64,000 nt of DNA from Rhizobium sp. R634 (GTDB lineage: Bacteria; Pseudomonadota; Alphaproteobacteria; Rhizobiales; Rhizobiaceae), in NCBI RefSeq assembly GCF_002211305.1, contig NZ_LOKW01000001.1, positions 806,001 to 870,000 of the forward strand. Reading direction: 5' to 3'. How positions within the stretch are numbered: position 1 is the first letter of the stretch; the number at the start of each line of letters is the position of its first letter. Below are positions 1 through 8,389 of this stretch, in pieces. The position numbers were made by a program, and so were the translations under genes. Under the pieces are notes generated by a model. The model was not told the origin of the DNA. It searched no databases and saw only the letters and a list, made by a program, of their open reading frames with translations.

Positions 1-92
1 AAGCGATAGATCGCCCGCGAGCGCGCGTAGAGTTCGCCGTAGCTGAGCGCGCCGCCGTCGATCACAACCGCCGGCTTGTCCGGTCTCGCCAT
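1..92 (-). CDS. AMP-dependent acyl-CoA synthetase/ligase, N-terminal fragment
   Basis: Only the first 30 codons lie in the window; the gene runs off the left edge. The start reads MARPDKPAVVIDGG followed by LSYGEL. This is the usual opening of ANL-superfamily acyl-CoA ligases, where a substrate-independent strand is followed by the 'SYxEL' helix. It lies 36 bases downstream of the thioesterase gene on the same strand, so the two probably form an operon in which an acyl-CoA is made and released. The substrate cannot be told from this fragment. The ATG at 92 was chosen because the family match begins immediately after it; no strong ribosome binding site is visible. Confidence 0.6.
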   Translation of the reverse strand, partial: MARPDKPAVVIDGGALSYGELYARSRAIYR

Positions 93-128
93 GGCATGTC
101 GACGAAGCTCTGCATGGATCGGCATGGG

Positions 129-545
129 TCAGCCCTGCGACAAGGCGGCTCTGGTCGCCTCGGGGATCGGCGTCGGGCGGCTGTCGGAAAGGCCGACGCA
201 GACCCAGACGAGGCCGGCCGTTGCGCAATGGGCGCCGTCGCGCCGGCGAAAGAGTTCGATCGTAAAGGCGAGGCTGGTGCGCCCGATCTTCTCGACGGTG
301 ACCTTTGCCTCGACGACATCATCGACGTCGATCGGGTTGTGAAAGGTGATCTCCGCCTTCTTGACGTGATAGGCGACACCCGAAGTGGTGTGGCGGAAGT
401 GGCCGAGGATCTCACGATGGCGCAGGAACTCGACGACGGCATCCTCGCAATAATCGAGGTAGACCGAATTGTGGACATGCCCATAGATGTCGATGTCTCG
501 CATCGAAACCCGGAACGATGCTAAAGGCCTGTCGTCAACGCTCAT
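129..545 (-). CDS. 4-hydroxybenzoyl-CoA-type hotdog thioesterase
   Basis: A 138-residue single-domain hotdog protein, close to the usual 130-150 residues of the YbgC/FadM group. The catalytic signature is visible near residues 18-35: MRDIDIYGHVHNSVYLDY, with the Asp and the GHV(H)N-x4-Y pattern of acyl-CoA thioesterases acting without a metal. The C-terminal half (AEITFHNPIDVDD, then TSLAFTIELFRR) gives the second hotdog strands. It is transcribed toward the acyl-CoA ligase at the left edge and diverges from the MDR oxidoreductase, from which it is separated by about 53 bases. The acyl-CoA substrate is unknown. Confidence 0.8.
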   Translation of the reverse strand: MSVDDRPLASFRVSMRDIDIYGHVHNSVYLDYCEDAVVEFLRHREILGHFRHTTSGVAYHVKKAEITFHNPIDVDDVVEAKVTVEKIGRTSLAFTIELFRRRDGAHCATAGLVWVCVGLSDSRPTPIPEATRAALSQG

Positions 546-598
546 TCGATCACCCGAAATTGGTGGGCTGTTCTAACCGCGAGTATGTGGGGGATGCA

Positions 599-1567
599 AT
601 GCAATATCAGGCGGTGGTGCGAAAATTCGGCCCGGCCCAGGAGGTCGTCGGGATCGAGCGGACGCCGCTGCCGGCGCTGCGGCGCGATCAGGTGCGGGTG
701 CGGCTGCTGGCCCGCTCGATCAACCCCTCCGATATCATCACCATCTCGGGCGCCTATGCCGGCCGCACGACCCTGCCCTTCATTCCGGGCTTCGAAGCCT
801 TCGGCGTGGTCGAAGCCTGCGGCGAAGAAGTCTATGGCCTGAAGCCGGGCACGCGCGTGCTGCCGGTGCGCAGCGCCGGCGGCTGGCAGGAGTTCAAGGA
901 CACCGATCCCGGCTGGTGCCTGCGCGTGCCCGACGCGCTTTCCGATTTCGAGGCTGCCACAAGCTACGTCAACCCGATGACCGCCTGGCTGATGCTGCAT
1001 GGGAAGATCGGGCTGAGGTCCGGCATGCGCATCGCCGTCAATGCCGCCGCCTCCTCGATCGGATCGATCCTGATCGGTCTCGCCAATGCCGCAGGCGTCG
1101 AGCCAGTCGCGATCGTCCGCAGCGAAGAATCCCGCCGGCGCCTGCGCGGCCGGCTTGAGGCTGTCATCATCGACAGGGAGGACAGCGACCTCGCAGCCGG
1201 CCTCGCCGGCCGGCATGGGCTCGATGCCGTGCTCGACTGCGTCGGCGGCCCGCGCGCCTCGGTCCTTGCCGATGCGCTCAAGCCGGGCGGGCATTTCGTG
1301 CATTATGGGTTGCTCTCCGGCCAAAGCATCCCGAATTCCTTCTGGGCCACCCATCCCGACATCACCTTTTCCTTCTGCCATCTGCGGGAATGGGTTCATT
1401 CGGAAACCATGGATGTCGTCCAGCGCGCCTATTCCGAGGTCGCCGCGCAGATCGCCGCGAAGGTGATCGCCACCGAGGTGCGGGAGGTGTTTCCCCTGGA
1501 AAGGATCGGCGAGGCGCTGCAAGCCGCCCTTCCCTTCCGGACTGGCGGCAAGGTGCTGCTTGCCTGA
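599..1567 (+). CDS. zinc-independent MDR family oxidoreductase (enoyl reductase/quinone reductase type)
   Basis: A 322-residue medium-chain dehydrogenase/reductase. The N-terminal GroES-like domain (about residues 1-130) contains SINPSDIITISGAY, as in 2-enoyl thioester reductases. The Rossmann domain follows with the nucleotide-binding stretch NAAASSIGSILIGLA. The Cys/His ligands of the catalytic zinc are absent, so this belongs to the zinc-free group that uses NADPH to reduce enoyl-CoA/ACP or quinones. The ATG at 599 was preferred to one 81 bases upstream because the conserved domain begins there. It is divergent from the thioesterase/ligase pair, which fits acyl metabolism, but the exact substrate is inferred. 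Confidence 0.75.
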   Translation: MQYQAVVRKFGPAQEVVGIERTPLPALRRDQVRVRLLARSINPSDIITISGAYAGRTTLPFIPGFEAFGVVEACGEEVYGLKPGTRVLPVRSAGGWQEFKDTDPGWCLRVPDALSDFEAATSYVNPMTAWLMLHGKIGLRSGMRIAVNAAASSIGSILIGLANAAGVEPVAIVRSEESRRRLRGRLEAVIIDREDSDLAAGLAGRHGLDAVLDCVGGPRASVLADALKPGGHFVHYGLLSGQSIPNSFWATHPDITFSFCHLREWVHSETMDVVQRAYSEVAAQIAAKVIATEVREVFPLERIGEALQAALPFRTGGKVLLA

Positions 1568-1614
1568 TGGGCCACGCTCCGACCTTGCTTCTTGCGCCCA
1601 GCCCCTGGTGGCCG

Positions 1615-1768
1615 CCCTCGTCCTTCGAGGCCCCTGCGGGGCACCTCAGGATGAGGTCGGAGAGAGGTCGCGGCATCTCGAACGTCGTCCCTTGTTGCCG
1701 GCGCGGCATACTCCAACGTCCCTCATCCTGAGGTGCGTAGGCCGCAGGCCGGAGCCTCGAAGGACGCG
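1615..1768. repeat. inverted pair of dispersed palindromic repeats
   Basis: Two copies of a GC-rich element lie in opposite orientation in the gene-poor stretch 1568-1800. The left copy (about 1619-1660) reads CGTCCTTCGAGG...CACCTCAGGATGAGG; the right copy (about 1722-1765) reads CCTCATCCTGAGGTG...CCTCGAAGGACG. Each can fold by itself and the two can pair with each other. Elements of this kind are common between genes in Rhizobiales. No gene is seen here. Confidence 0.7.
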
Positions 1769-1800
1769 CTCCGGCGTTGCTTCTTGCCTCTATTCAAATC

Positions 1801-2160
1801 CTACTCAGTTTCGTGCCGCAGCCGCGATCGGATGATCTCGGGATGGTTCTGCTCGGCCCAGCCGACCAGGGCCTTCATCGGGATGAGGAAGGATCGGCCG
1901 AGGTCCGTCAACTCGTATTCCACGCGCGGCGGCACCTCGGGATAGACGGTGCGCCTGATATAGCCGTCCTGCTCCAGATGCCGCAGCGTCTTGGAGAGCA
2001 TCTGCTTGGAGATGTCGCCGATCTCGCGCAGCAGTTCGTTGAAGCGCTTCTTTTCGGTTTCCAGCGCCTCGAGCGTCAGCAGGCTCCATTGATCGCCGAT
2101 GCGGTCGAGCACGCCCCTGATCGGGCATCCCGCGCCCGGCCCGTCCGTTTTCTCAGGCAT
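1801..2160 (-). CDS. HxlR family winged-helix transcriptional regulator
   Basis: A 119-residue protein made of one HxlR domain: the conserved Cys in CPIRGVLDRIGDQW near the N-terminus, the recognition region ISKQMLSKTLRHLEQDGYI, and the wing ending in YELTDLGRSFL. HxlR proteins are dimeric regulators, often using the conserved Cys or small electrophiles as the signal. The start at 2160 was chosen over 2181 because a strong AGAGGAAGG ribosome binding site sits just upstream of it. It diverges from the secreted NTF2-like gene at 2302, which is its most likely target. Confidence 0.85.
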   Translation of the reverse strand: MPEKTDGPGAGCPIRGVLDRIGDQWSLLTLEALETEKKRFNELLREIGDISKQMLSKTLRHLEQDGYIRRTVYPEVPPRVEYELTDLGRSFLIPMKALVGWAEQNHPEIIRSRLRHETE

Positions 2161-2301
2161 GGCGTCCTTCCTCTCGGTCATCGCACGCTGACCTCGGCAC
2201 TGAAAACTGCCTTCTTGCTGGGCATTTCGCGCTGTCCTAGACCAAGCCTCATAGTCTGTTTCTTAGACTAGATCGCGGATTCATACCAAGGAGTTTGATG
2301 C

Positions 2302-2763
2302 ATGACATTCGGGAAATCGCTTTGCGCACTCGCCATTCTGGCAGGCATCGCCATGCCCTCAGGCGCCTTTGCCGCCTCTCGGGATTTGAAGGTCGAGGAA
2401 GCCAACCGGAAGCTGGTGGTGGAATTCTACGACCGCTTCTTCAACAGCCATGATGTCGAGGCCGCCTCGGTGGTGGCGGACGAGTACCGGCAGCACAATC
2501 CCGAAGTTCCGGATGGCAAGAAGCCTCTCGTTTCCTTTTTCACCGGCTTCTTCAAGGACAATCCTCAATCGAAGGCGAAGATCGTCCGCAGCTCCGCCGA
2601 TGGCGATCTCGTCTGGCTGCATGTGCATGCGACGAACGGCGCCGAGGATCGCGGCCAGGCGATCGTCGATATTTTCCGCGTCAAGGACGGCAAGATCGTC
2701 GAGCACTGGGATGTGATCCAGGCGGTTCCGAAAGAGGCCGCCAACAAGAACACCATGTTCTGA
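2302..2763 (+). CDS. secreted NTF2/SnoaL-like protein
   Basis: A 153-residue protein with a Sec signal peptide (about residues 1-24: basic start, hydrophobic core, then PSGAFAAS). The rest is a single SnoaL-like cone fold beginning LVVEFYDRFFNSHDVEAA and containing DEYRQHNPEVPDGK, the usual 'predicted ester cyclase/SnoaL' pattern. It is probably periplasmic. An AAGGAG ribosome binding site precedes the ATG. It is divergent from an HxlR regulator, an arrangement often seen with small stress or xenobiotic-response genes. No catalytic function can be assigned from the sequence. Confidence 0.75.
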   Translation: MTFGKSLCALAILAGIAMPSGAFAASRDLKVEEANRKLVVEFYDRFFNSHDVEAASVVADEYRQHNPEVPDGKKPLVSFFTGFFKDNPQSKAKIVRSSADGDLVWLHVHATNGAEDRGQAIVDIFRVKDGKIVEHWDVIQAVPKEAANKNTMF

Positions 2764-2772
2764 ACATGACGG

Positions 2773-2790
2773 GGCCGGCGTGAGCCGGCC
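2773..2790. terminator. hairpin between convergent genes
   Basis: A 7-bp GC stem (GGCCGGC, loop GTGA, GCCGGCC) fills the short space between the convergent NTF2-like and LysR genes. There is no clear T-run, so it is a probable rather than certain bidirectional terminator. Confidence 0.5.
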
Positions 2791-2797
2791 TCGCTCA

Positions 2798-3673
2798 CTA
2801 GGCGAGCGACAGCCGCGCCGCGCACCAGTCCCACACCGCGTCCACGGCCTTTCGCGGCGATGATGCACGTTTGCGGACGAGAAAGTAATCGGGTCCGATG
2901 GTCGCCGTCGCATTCGTCACCTGCACCAGCCGGCCGGCTTCGAGATCGGCCGCCACGAAAGCCCGGCAGGCCAGCACGACGCCTTGGCCGGCGAGTGCGG
3001 CGTCGAGCGCCAGTGTCGTATGGTTGAACGCCGCGCCCGGCAGCTTCTCGCGAATTCCGAGGAATACGCCCCAGCGATCGTGCGAGTCATGCAGAAGCGG
3101 CAGCTTGCAAAGCTCCTCGCGGCTCAAGGGAAGGGTGAGCCCTTTCACCAGATGCGGACTCGCGACCGCGACCAGTTCCTGGCGGAACAGCAGCCTTGCC
3201 TCCAGCGTCGCCGGGAAAGGCTGGCTGGTCAGGCGCACGGCGATATCCACCTGATCGCGGTCGAAATCCGCCAGCGCCTCGGTGGCGACCGTCCGCAGAT
3301 CCACCTCGGGAAGGGCGCTGTAGAACTCGGCGAGGCGCGGGATCAAAAGCTTGGCGGCGACGGTCGGGGTGACGCTGATCGTCACGGTTTCCGGCCGCGC
3401 GAAAAGCCGTCCGGTCGCCTCGCCAAGCATATCGAAGGCGCGGGTCACGTCGGAGAGATAGGCGGCACCCTGCGCGGTCAGCGCAAGGCCGCGGGGCTGG
3501 CGCTGGAACAGCCTGAGGCCAAGCTGATCTTCCAGCGCGCGAACCTGCTGGGCGATCGCTCCCTGGGTGACGCCGAGTTCGTCAGCGGCGGCGCGGAAAT
3601 TCAGCCTGCGGCCGGAAGCCTCGAAGGCGCGCAGGGCATTCAGCGGCGGCAGCGCGCGGCGGGATTGGATCAT
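2798..3673 (-). CDS. LysR family transcriptional regulator (GcvA-like)
   Basis: A 291-residue LysR protein. The N-terminal helix-turn-helix (about residues 5-65) includes LNALRAFEASGRRLNFRAAADEL and VTQGAIAQQVRALED; the GcvA/AmpR-like feature is PPLNALRAFEA. The C-terminal effector domain follows with the VTISVTPTVAAKLLIPRL stretch. The start at 3673 was preferred to an upstream one at 3826 because the family begins with this segment. It diverges from the SDR/FMN-protein pair at 3780, which it probably controls from the 106-base space between them. Confidence 0.85.
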   Translation of the reverse strand: MIQSRRALPPLNALRAFEASGRRLNFRAAADELGVTQGAIAQQVRALEDQLGLRLFQRQPRGLALTAQGAAYLSDVTRAFDMLGEATGRLFARPETVTISVTPTVAAKLLIPRLAEFYSALPEVDLRTVATEALADFDRDQVDIAVRLTSQPFPATLEARLLFRQELVAVASPHLVKGLTLPLSREELCKLPLLHDSHDRWGVFLGIREKLPGAAFNHTTLALDAALAGQGVVLACRAFVAADLEAGRLVQVTNATATIGPDYFLVRKRASSPRKAVDAVWDWCAARLSLA

Positions 3674-3779
3674 TGGCTTATCCAGTAGATTTTCTACAGT
3701 CTTACATGTTTCTTTCTCGCGCGAAAGCAGAGAGCATATCTGGCATAATGCCGCGCAAATCAGCTGTCGGGAGGTTTCA

Positions 3780-4484
3780 ATGTCCGAAGGTAAAGTCGCT
3801 CTCATCACCGCAGGCGGATCCGGCATGGGCGCCGCGGCCGCAAGGAAACTGGCCGCGGACGGCTACCGCGTCGCCGTGCTCTCCTCTTCCGGTAAGGGCG
3901 AGGCGCTGGCAAAGGAGCTCGGCGGCGTCGGCGTTACCGGCTCCAACCAGTCCGACGAGGACGTGAAGCGGCTCGTCGATCTCTCGATGGAGCGATGGGG
4001 GCGCATCGACGCGCTGGTCAATTCCGCCGGCCACGGCCCGCGCGCGCCGATCCTCGACATCTCCGACGAGGACTGGCACCGGGGCATGGAAGTCTATTTC
4101 CTGAGCGCGGTCCGCCCGATCCGGCTGGTGGCGCCGATCATGGAGAGGCAGGGCGGCGGCGCCATCGTCAATATCTCCACGGCATGGGCGTTCGAACCCT
4201 CGCCGATGTTCCCGACCTCGGCCGTCTTCCGGGCGGGCCTAGCGAGCTTCACCAAGATCTTCGCGGATAGCTATGCGCCCAAGAACATCCGCCTGAACAA
4301 CGTCCTGCCCGGCTGGATCGACAGCCTGCCCGCCACCGAGGAGCGGCGCGACAGCGTTCCGATGCGCCGCTACGGCACCAGCGAGGAAATCGCGGCCACC
4401 ATAGCCTTCCTCCTGTCGGAAGGTGCGGGTTATATCACCGGCCAGAACATCCGCGTCGACGGCGGCATCGCCCGTTCGGTCTGA
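3780..4484 (+). CDS. SDR family protein lacking the Tyr/Lys catalytic pair
   Basis: A 234-residue short-chain dehydrogenase/reductase fold. The N-terminal dinucleotide motif GGSGMG (TAGGSGMGAAAARKLA) and the NSAG segment are intact. Where classical members carry YxxxK, this one reads FPTSAVFRAGL, with Ser and Arg at the expected Tyr and Lys positions, so ordinary hydride transfer chemistry is doubtful. The C-terminal part (NNVLPGWIDSLPA, then ITGQNIRVDGG) is normal. The gene is followed after 13 bases by an FMN-binding protein and diverges from a LysR regulator. It may be a binding or regulatory protein, or use another acid/base residue. Confidence 0.8.
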   Translation: MSEGKVALITAGGSGMGAAAARKLAADGYRVAVLSSSGKGEALAKELGGVGVTGSNQSDEDVKRLVDLSMERWGRIDALVNSAGHGPRAPILDISDEDWHRGMEVYFLSAVRPIRLVAPIMERQGGGAIVNISTAWAFEPSPMFPTSAVFRAGLASFTKIFADSYAPKNIRLNNVLPGWIDSLPATEERRDSVPMRRYGTSEEIAATIAFLLSEGAGYITGQNIRVDGGIARSV

Positions 4485-4497
4485 GCGGAGCCTGCCG

Positions 4498-5070
4498 GTG
4501 GATCTGACCGATATCGACGCCGCCGCATGGGCGGAGCTCGAAACGGCTGCGGCGAACCCGCAGTCGGGTTTCCGCTATCTCAACCTCTGCTCCGTCGATG
4601 CCGAGATGAGGCCGCAGGCGCGCATGGTTGTGCTGCGTGCGGCCGAAAGATCGGCGCGGCGTCTCGAATTTCATACGGATATACGCAGCCGCAAATGGCC
4701 GGAACTCTCGGCCAATCCGCATGTCACGGTTCTCGGCTTCAGCGCCGAAAGCCGGCTGCAGCTTCGGCTTCAGGGAAAGGTCGAGCTTCACGGGCCGGGC
4801 AGCGGAGCGGCCGATGCCGCATGGGACAGGCTGCCCGCGCGGACGCGGATGACCTATGCCGGCGGCCCGCCCGGGGACGAGCGCGCCTTCGAAACGATCG
4901 ACATGGCAGAGCCTGCGGATGAGGCCGGGGGAAAGGCGCGTTTCGGCCTGCTGATCTTTCGGGCCAGCACGCTGGACTGGTTCCAGCTGCGCCAGCAGGA
5001 CAATCGCAGGGCGTTGTTCTCCTATGACGAAGCCGGCGCCCTCTCCTCTTGCCGCTGGGTCAATCCCTGA
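4498..5070 (+). CDS. pyridoxamine 5'-phosphate oxidase-like FMN-binding protein
   Basis: A 190-residue split-barrel flavin protein. Typical features are PQARMVVLRAAERS, the strand LEFHTDIRSRKWPEL (the phosphate-binding HTDxRSxK pattern of PNPOx relatives) and the C-terminal LDWFQLRQQDNRRALFSY. It begins with GTG at 4498, preceded by a GCGGAG site, 13 bases after the SDR stop, so the two are co-translated. Family members bind FMN or F420 and reduce small molecules or oxidise pyridoxamine phosphate. Pairing with a catalytically unusual SDR suggests a joint flavin/nicotinamide reaction, but that is inference. Confidence 0.75.
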   Translation: MDLTDIDAAAWAELETAAANPQSGFRYLNLCSVDAEMRPQARMVVLRAAERSARRLEFHTDIRSRKWPELSANPHVTVLGFSAESRLQLRLQGKVELHGPGSGAADAAWDRLPARTRMTYAGGPPGDERAFETIDMAEPADEAGGKARFGLLIFRASTLDWFQLRQQDNRRALFSYDEAGALSSCRWVNP

Positions 5071-5099
5071 CCTGAGATCGCGGCGCTTTCGGGGGGCGG

Positions 5100-5567
5100 T
5101 CAATCGATCCTCGGACGTTCCGATCTCGGCGTCGCCAGCCCGTGCCTGGCGAGTTCCAGCGTCAGGATGCGGGTTTCGAGCAGATTGAAGATGCGCAGCA
5201 CCGCCTCGATCGCATCGAAGGGCTTGGTCAGGAAATCCTTCGCGCCGAGCGAAAGCGCGCACCGGCGTGTCGGCAGCGTCGCATCGGCGGTCAGAACCAG
5301 GATCGGCAGATAGCTGTCGTCGGGGATGAGCCTTGCAAAGGTCTCCAGCAGCGCGAAACCATCGAGATCGGGCATCATCAGGTCGAGCAGGACGAGATCG
5401 ACGGGATGCTCGCGGAAGAGCCGCAGCGCCTCGCGCGGCTCGGTCGTGCTGATCAGCGCCGTAAAGCCCTCGCGCTTCAGGATGCGCTCCAGCAGCGAAA
5501 CATTGGCCGGTTCGTCATCGACGATCAGGATCGTCGAGGCGCGCAGGATATCGGTGGTATCTGTCAT
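5100..5567 (-). CDS. single-domain response regulator (CheY-like receiver)
   Basis: A 155-residue protein consisting of a receiver domain plus a short tail and no output domain. The acidic pair is at Asp17/Asp18 (ILIVDDEPAN), the phosphoacceptor is Asp62 (VLLDLMMPD), followed by the Thr of LTADAT and the Lys of LTKPF. The ATG at 5567 was chosen; an alternative TTG start 9 bases upstream is less likely. It lies downstream of a sensor kinase (5817-7733) on the same strand but is separated by a 249-base repeat-containing gap, so it may have its own promoter. A role in phosphorelay or in controlling a partner by direct binding is likely. Confidence 0.85.
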   Translation of the reverse strand: MTDTTDILRASTILIVDDEPANVSLLERILKREGFTALISTTEPREALRLFREHPVDLVLLDLMMPDLDGFALLETFARLIPDDSYLPILVLTADATLPTRRCALSLGAKDFLTKPFDAIEAVLRIFNLLETRILTLELARHGLATPRSERPRID

Positions 5568-5662
5568 GGACCCCAAAACTTCGTCGAAAGCGATGCCGCA
5601 CTGATAGCAAGCGAGGAGGCCGAAGGCGATGGCTTCAGTTTTTTGACAAAGTCTCCTCCGTC

Positions 5663-5772
5663 ATGCTCGGCCTTGTGCCGAGCATCTAACCACGACAATT
5701 GTTTGACAGGAAAACATTTATTTTCAGTGCCTTAATTGGGCCGGCGTAGATCCTCGGCACAAGGCCGAGGAT
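5663..5772. repeat. two palindromic hairpin repeats with CTTGT/ACAAG loops
   Basis: The 249-base gap between the receiver gene and the sensor kinase gene holds two 23-base hairpins in opposite orientation: 5663-5685 (ATGCTCGGC, loop CTTGT, GCCGAGCAT) and 5750-5772 (ATCCTCGGC, loop ACAAG, GCCGAGGAT). They belong to a family that recurs at 10.57, 12.93-13.0 and 13.1-13.6 kb. Confidence 0.75.
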
Positions 5773-5816
5773 GACGTCGCGGGTTTTGCAGTGGTTTGTC
5801 CGTAGCCTGGCGGCGC

Positions 5817-7733
5817 CTACGGCACCGCGACGTCTCGCGCCTCGGCCTGTCGCATCGCCGCAGGTGCACGCGGCAGATCGACGTGGAACGTTGCGCCGCC
5901 CTCCCGGTTGCTGAAGCCGAGGGTGCCGCCCATGGCGTCGATCAGATGTTTGGAGAGCGCAAGCCCCAAGCCGGTTCCCTCCTGGCTGATGCGCTCGGCG
6001 CCCAGCCGGTCGAAGGGGGTGAACAGCCGCGCGACGCGCTCGGGCGGAATGCCGGGGCCGGTGTCGCTGACCTCAATGCGGATGCGGTCGTCCAGCGCCC
6101 TGTGGCTGACGGTGACGCTCCCCTGGGGACGATTGTATTTCACCGCATTGGAGAGCAGGTTGAGAAACACCTGGAGCAGACGCCGGCGGTCGGCGAGCAC
6201 CGTCAGATCCGGCTCGGCCTCAATGACTTCGATGCGAATCTGCTGCTTGCCGCAGAGCGGCCTTGCGAGTGCCACGGCTTCCTCGATCACCTCGACGACG
6301 GGCTGCGGTTCGACAGCGAGATCCATGCGCCCGGCCTCGATCCGCGCCATGTCGAGCACTTCGTCGATCAGACTCAGCAGATGCCGGCCGGCCCGCAATA
6401 TCTGCGCGACGCTCTCCCGGGATTCGGCGTCGTCGACGTCCATTTCCAGAAGCTGCGCGAAGCCGAGCACCGAATTCAGCGGCGTGCGCAGCTCGTGGCT
6501 CATGCGCGACAGGAATTCGCTCTTGGCATTGCTGGCGCGCACCGCATCCTCGCGGGCGGCAAGCAGCGCCTCCTCGAACTGCTTGCGCTCGGTGATGTCG
6601 CGGGTGATCTTGGAAAAGCCGCGCAGCCGCCCGGTCTCGTCGTGAAGGGCGGTGACGACGACATGCGACCAGAAGCGCGAGCCGTCCTTGCGCAGGCGCC
6701 AGCCCTCCGCTTCGGTGCGGCCGTGCAGGGCTGCCTTGGAAAGCTCTTCTCCCGGAAATGTCTCCCTGGTCTGGGCGGGATAGAAGCGGGAGAAATGCTG
6801 GCCGACGATCTCCTCGGCCTGGTAGCCGGTGATCCGCGCAGCACCGGCATTCCAGCTCACCACCTGACCATCCGGATCGAGCCCGAAGATGCCGTAATCG
6901 CTGACGCCCTCGACCAGCTGGCGGAAGCGCTCCTCGCTCTCGGTTAGATCGGCCTCGCGCTTTTTCAGAAGCACGCTTGCATCGGCGAGCGCCTGTCCGA
7001 GATTGCCGAGTTCATCGCGGAAGGGATCGGCCGATGTCACGACCTCGCCTCGCGAGAGCCGGTGCGCCTCTGCTTTCAGCGCATGCACGCGGCGCACGAT
7101 GCTGGCCGAAAACAGGAAGACGGCGACGAGCGCGCCGGCAAAGCCGAGAAAGCCGGCTGATATCATCAGGCTGCGCGACAGGGTGCGGACCCGGTCGGCG
7201 GCCTGCGTTCGGGCGTTGAGGAGATCTGCCTCGCGCCGGTTCATCGCGTCGATCTCCTGTCTCAACACATCGAGCACCTGCTTGCCCTCGATGAGCTTGG
7301 CGGCCAGATCCTCGCGCCCGCCGGCGCGCAGAATGTCGGCCTGTTTCAGGAGCTGCAGACGGTCGACCTTGGCATCGACCAGGGCGCGGATGCGCTCGAG
7401 GCGGGCCTTCTGCTCCTCGTCGCGCAAGCGCCGGCCGACCTCGTCGAGCACGACGGGCAGCCTGTCCTCCGCCCGGTTGAAGGGATCGAGAAAATCGGCC
7501 CTGCCGGTCAGCAGATAGCCGCGCATGGCCGTCGCCGCTTCGGCGATCAGGGCATGCAGCTCCTGAATGCCGGACTGGATCTCCAGCGTCACCCGCACCT
7601 GGTCCTCGGCGATGCGGCTCTGCCGGTCGGCGACGAAGACCGAGGCGAGTGCGGCCAGGAGCAGCGCCAGCGGCACCACGATGATGACGATGCCCTTTGC
7701 CCTGAGCGGCAGGTCGGCGAAGCGCGGCATCAT
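5817..7733 (-). CDS. membrane sensor histidine kinase, CHASE3-HAMP-PAS-HisKA-HATPase
   Basis: A 638-residue kinase. Domains in order: membrane segment about 14-34; a helical CHASE3-type periplasmic sensor about 37-185 (GIQELHALIAEAATAMRGYL then LTGRADFLDPF); second membrane segment 189-213; HAMP about 214-262; PAS 266-384 (FRQLVEGVSDYGIFGLDPDG); HisKA with phosphoacceptor His413 (MSHELRTPLN); ATPase domain with NLLSNAVKYN, DTGPGIP and GTGLGL. There is no C-terminal receiver. Its start overlaps the stop of the NarL-type regulator by 4 bases, so it is the last gene of a kinase-regulator-kinase operon. The signal is unknown. Confidence 0.9.
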   Translation of the reverse strand: MMPRFADLPLRAKGIVIIVVPLALLLAALASVFVADRQSRIAEDQVRVTLEIQSGIQELHALIAEAATAMRGYLLTGRADFLDPFNRAEDRLPVVLDEVGRRLRDEEQKARLERIRALVDAKVDRLQLLKQADILRAGGREDLAAKLIEGKQVLDVLRQEIDAMNRREADLLNARTQAADRVRTLSRSLMISAGFLGFAGALVAVFLFSASIVRRVHALKAEAHRLSRGEVVTSADPFRDELGNLGQALADASVLLKKREADLTESEERFRQLVEGVSDYGIFGLDPDGQVVSWNAGAARITGYQAEEIVGQHFSRFYPAQTRETFPGEELSKAALHGRTEAEGWRLRKDGSRFWSHVVVTALHDETGRLRGFSKITRDITERKQFEEALLAAREDAVRASNAKSEFLSRMSHELRTPLNSVLGFAQLLEMDVDDAESRESVAQILRAGRHLLSLIDEVLDMARIEAGRMDLAVEPQPVVEVIEEAVALARPLCGKQQIRIEVIEAEPDLTVLADRRRLLQVFLNLLSNAVKYNRPQGSVTVSHRALDDRIRIEVSDTGPGIPPERVARLFTPFDRLGAERISQEGTGLGLALSKHLIDAMGGTLGFSNREGGATFHVDLPRAPAAMRQAEARDVAVP

Positions 7734-8389
7734 GGCTCTTCCCTCGCCGTCTGCACCAGCCCGCCGCGCACCGCCATGACGGCGGCCTGCGTGCGGTCGC
7801 CGGCCCCGAGCTTGGCGATGATGCGCTCGACATGGATCTTGACGGTGCCGGGCGAAATCTTCAGCGCCCGGCCGATCTCCTTGTTGGTCAGGCCCTCGGC
7901 CACCTTGGTCAGCACCTCGCGCTCGCGCACGGTCAGCGTCTCCAAGGCGCTGGCATAGGTCTGCGGCTTGGTGGCGGCGCGCTTCAATAGCCTTGCGACC
8001 AGCGGCCCGTCGAAGAAGGCGTCGCCCGAAAGCACGCGGCGGATGGTGCGCAGAATGTCGTCGCGGCTCGCATCCTTCAGCAGATAGCCGGTGGCGCCGG
8101 CCTCGATCGCCGCTTCCAGATAATCGAGGCTGTCATGCATGGTGATGATCATCACCCGGGTGCCGGGCGAGACGCGCCGGATTTCCCGCGTCGCCGCTAG
8201 CCCATCCATGCGGGGCATGCGGATATCGAGCAGCGCCAGATCCGGTTTGTGCAGGGCTGCGGCCTCCACCGCTTCCGCGCCGTCGCGCACGTCGAGAGCG
8301 ACATGGAAATCCTCCTGGCCGCCGATCATGGCGATCAGGCCGGCGCGGGCGATGTCGTGATCGTCGGCGACGAGAATGGATGCGGTCAT
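7730..8389 (-). CDS. NarL/FixJ-type response regulator
   Basis: A 219-residue two-domain regulator. The receiver domain (about 1-120) has Asp9/Asp10 and phosphoacceptor Asp55 (LALLDIRMP). The LuxR-type helix-turn-helix (about 148-210) reads LTVREREVLTKVAEGLTNKEI, then KISPGTVKIHVERIIAKL. Four-base overlaps join it to the GAF/HisKA_3 kinase upstream and the CHASE3 kinase downstream, so all three are translated together. Its natural partner is the upstream HisKA_3 kinase, because that kinase class pairs with NarL-type regulators. Confidence 0.9.
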   Translation of the reverse strand: MTASILVADDHDIARAGLIAMIGGQEDFHVALDVRDGAEAVEAAALHKPDLALLDIRMPRMDGLAATREIRRVSPGTRVMIITMHDSLDYLEAAIEAGATGYLLKDASRDDILRTIRRVLSGDAFFDGPLVARLLKRAATKPQTYASALETLTVREREVLTKVAEGLTNKEIGRALKISPGTVKIHVERIIAKLGAGDRTQAAVMAVRGGLVQTAREEP

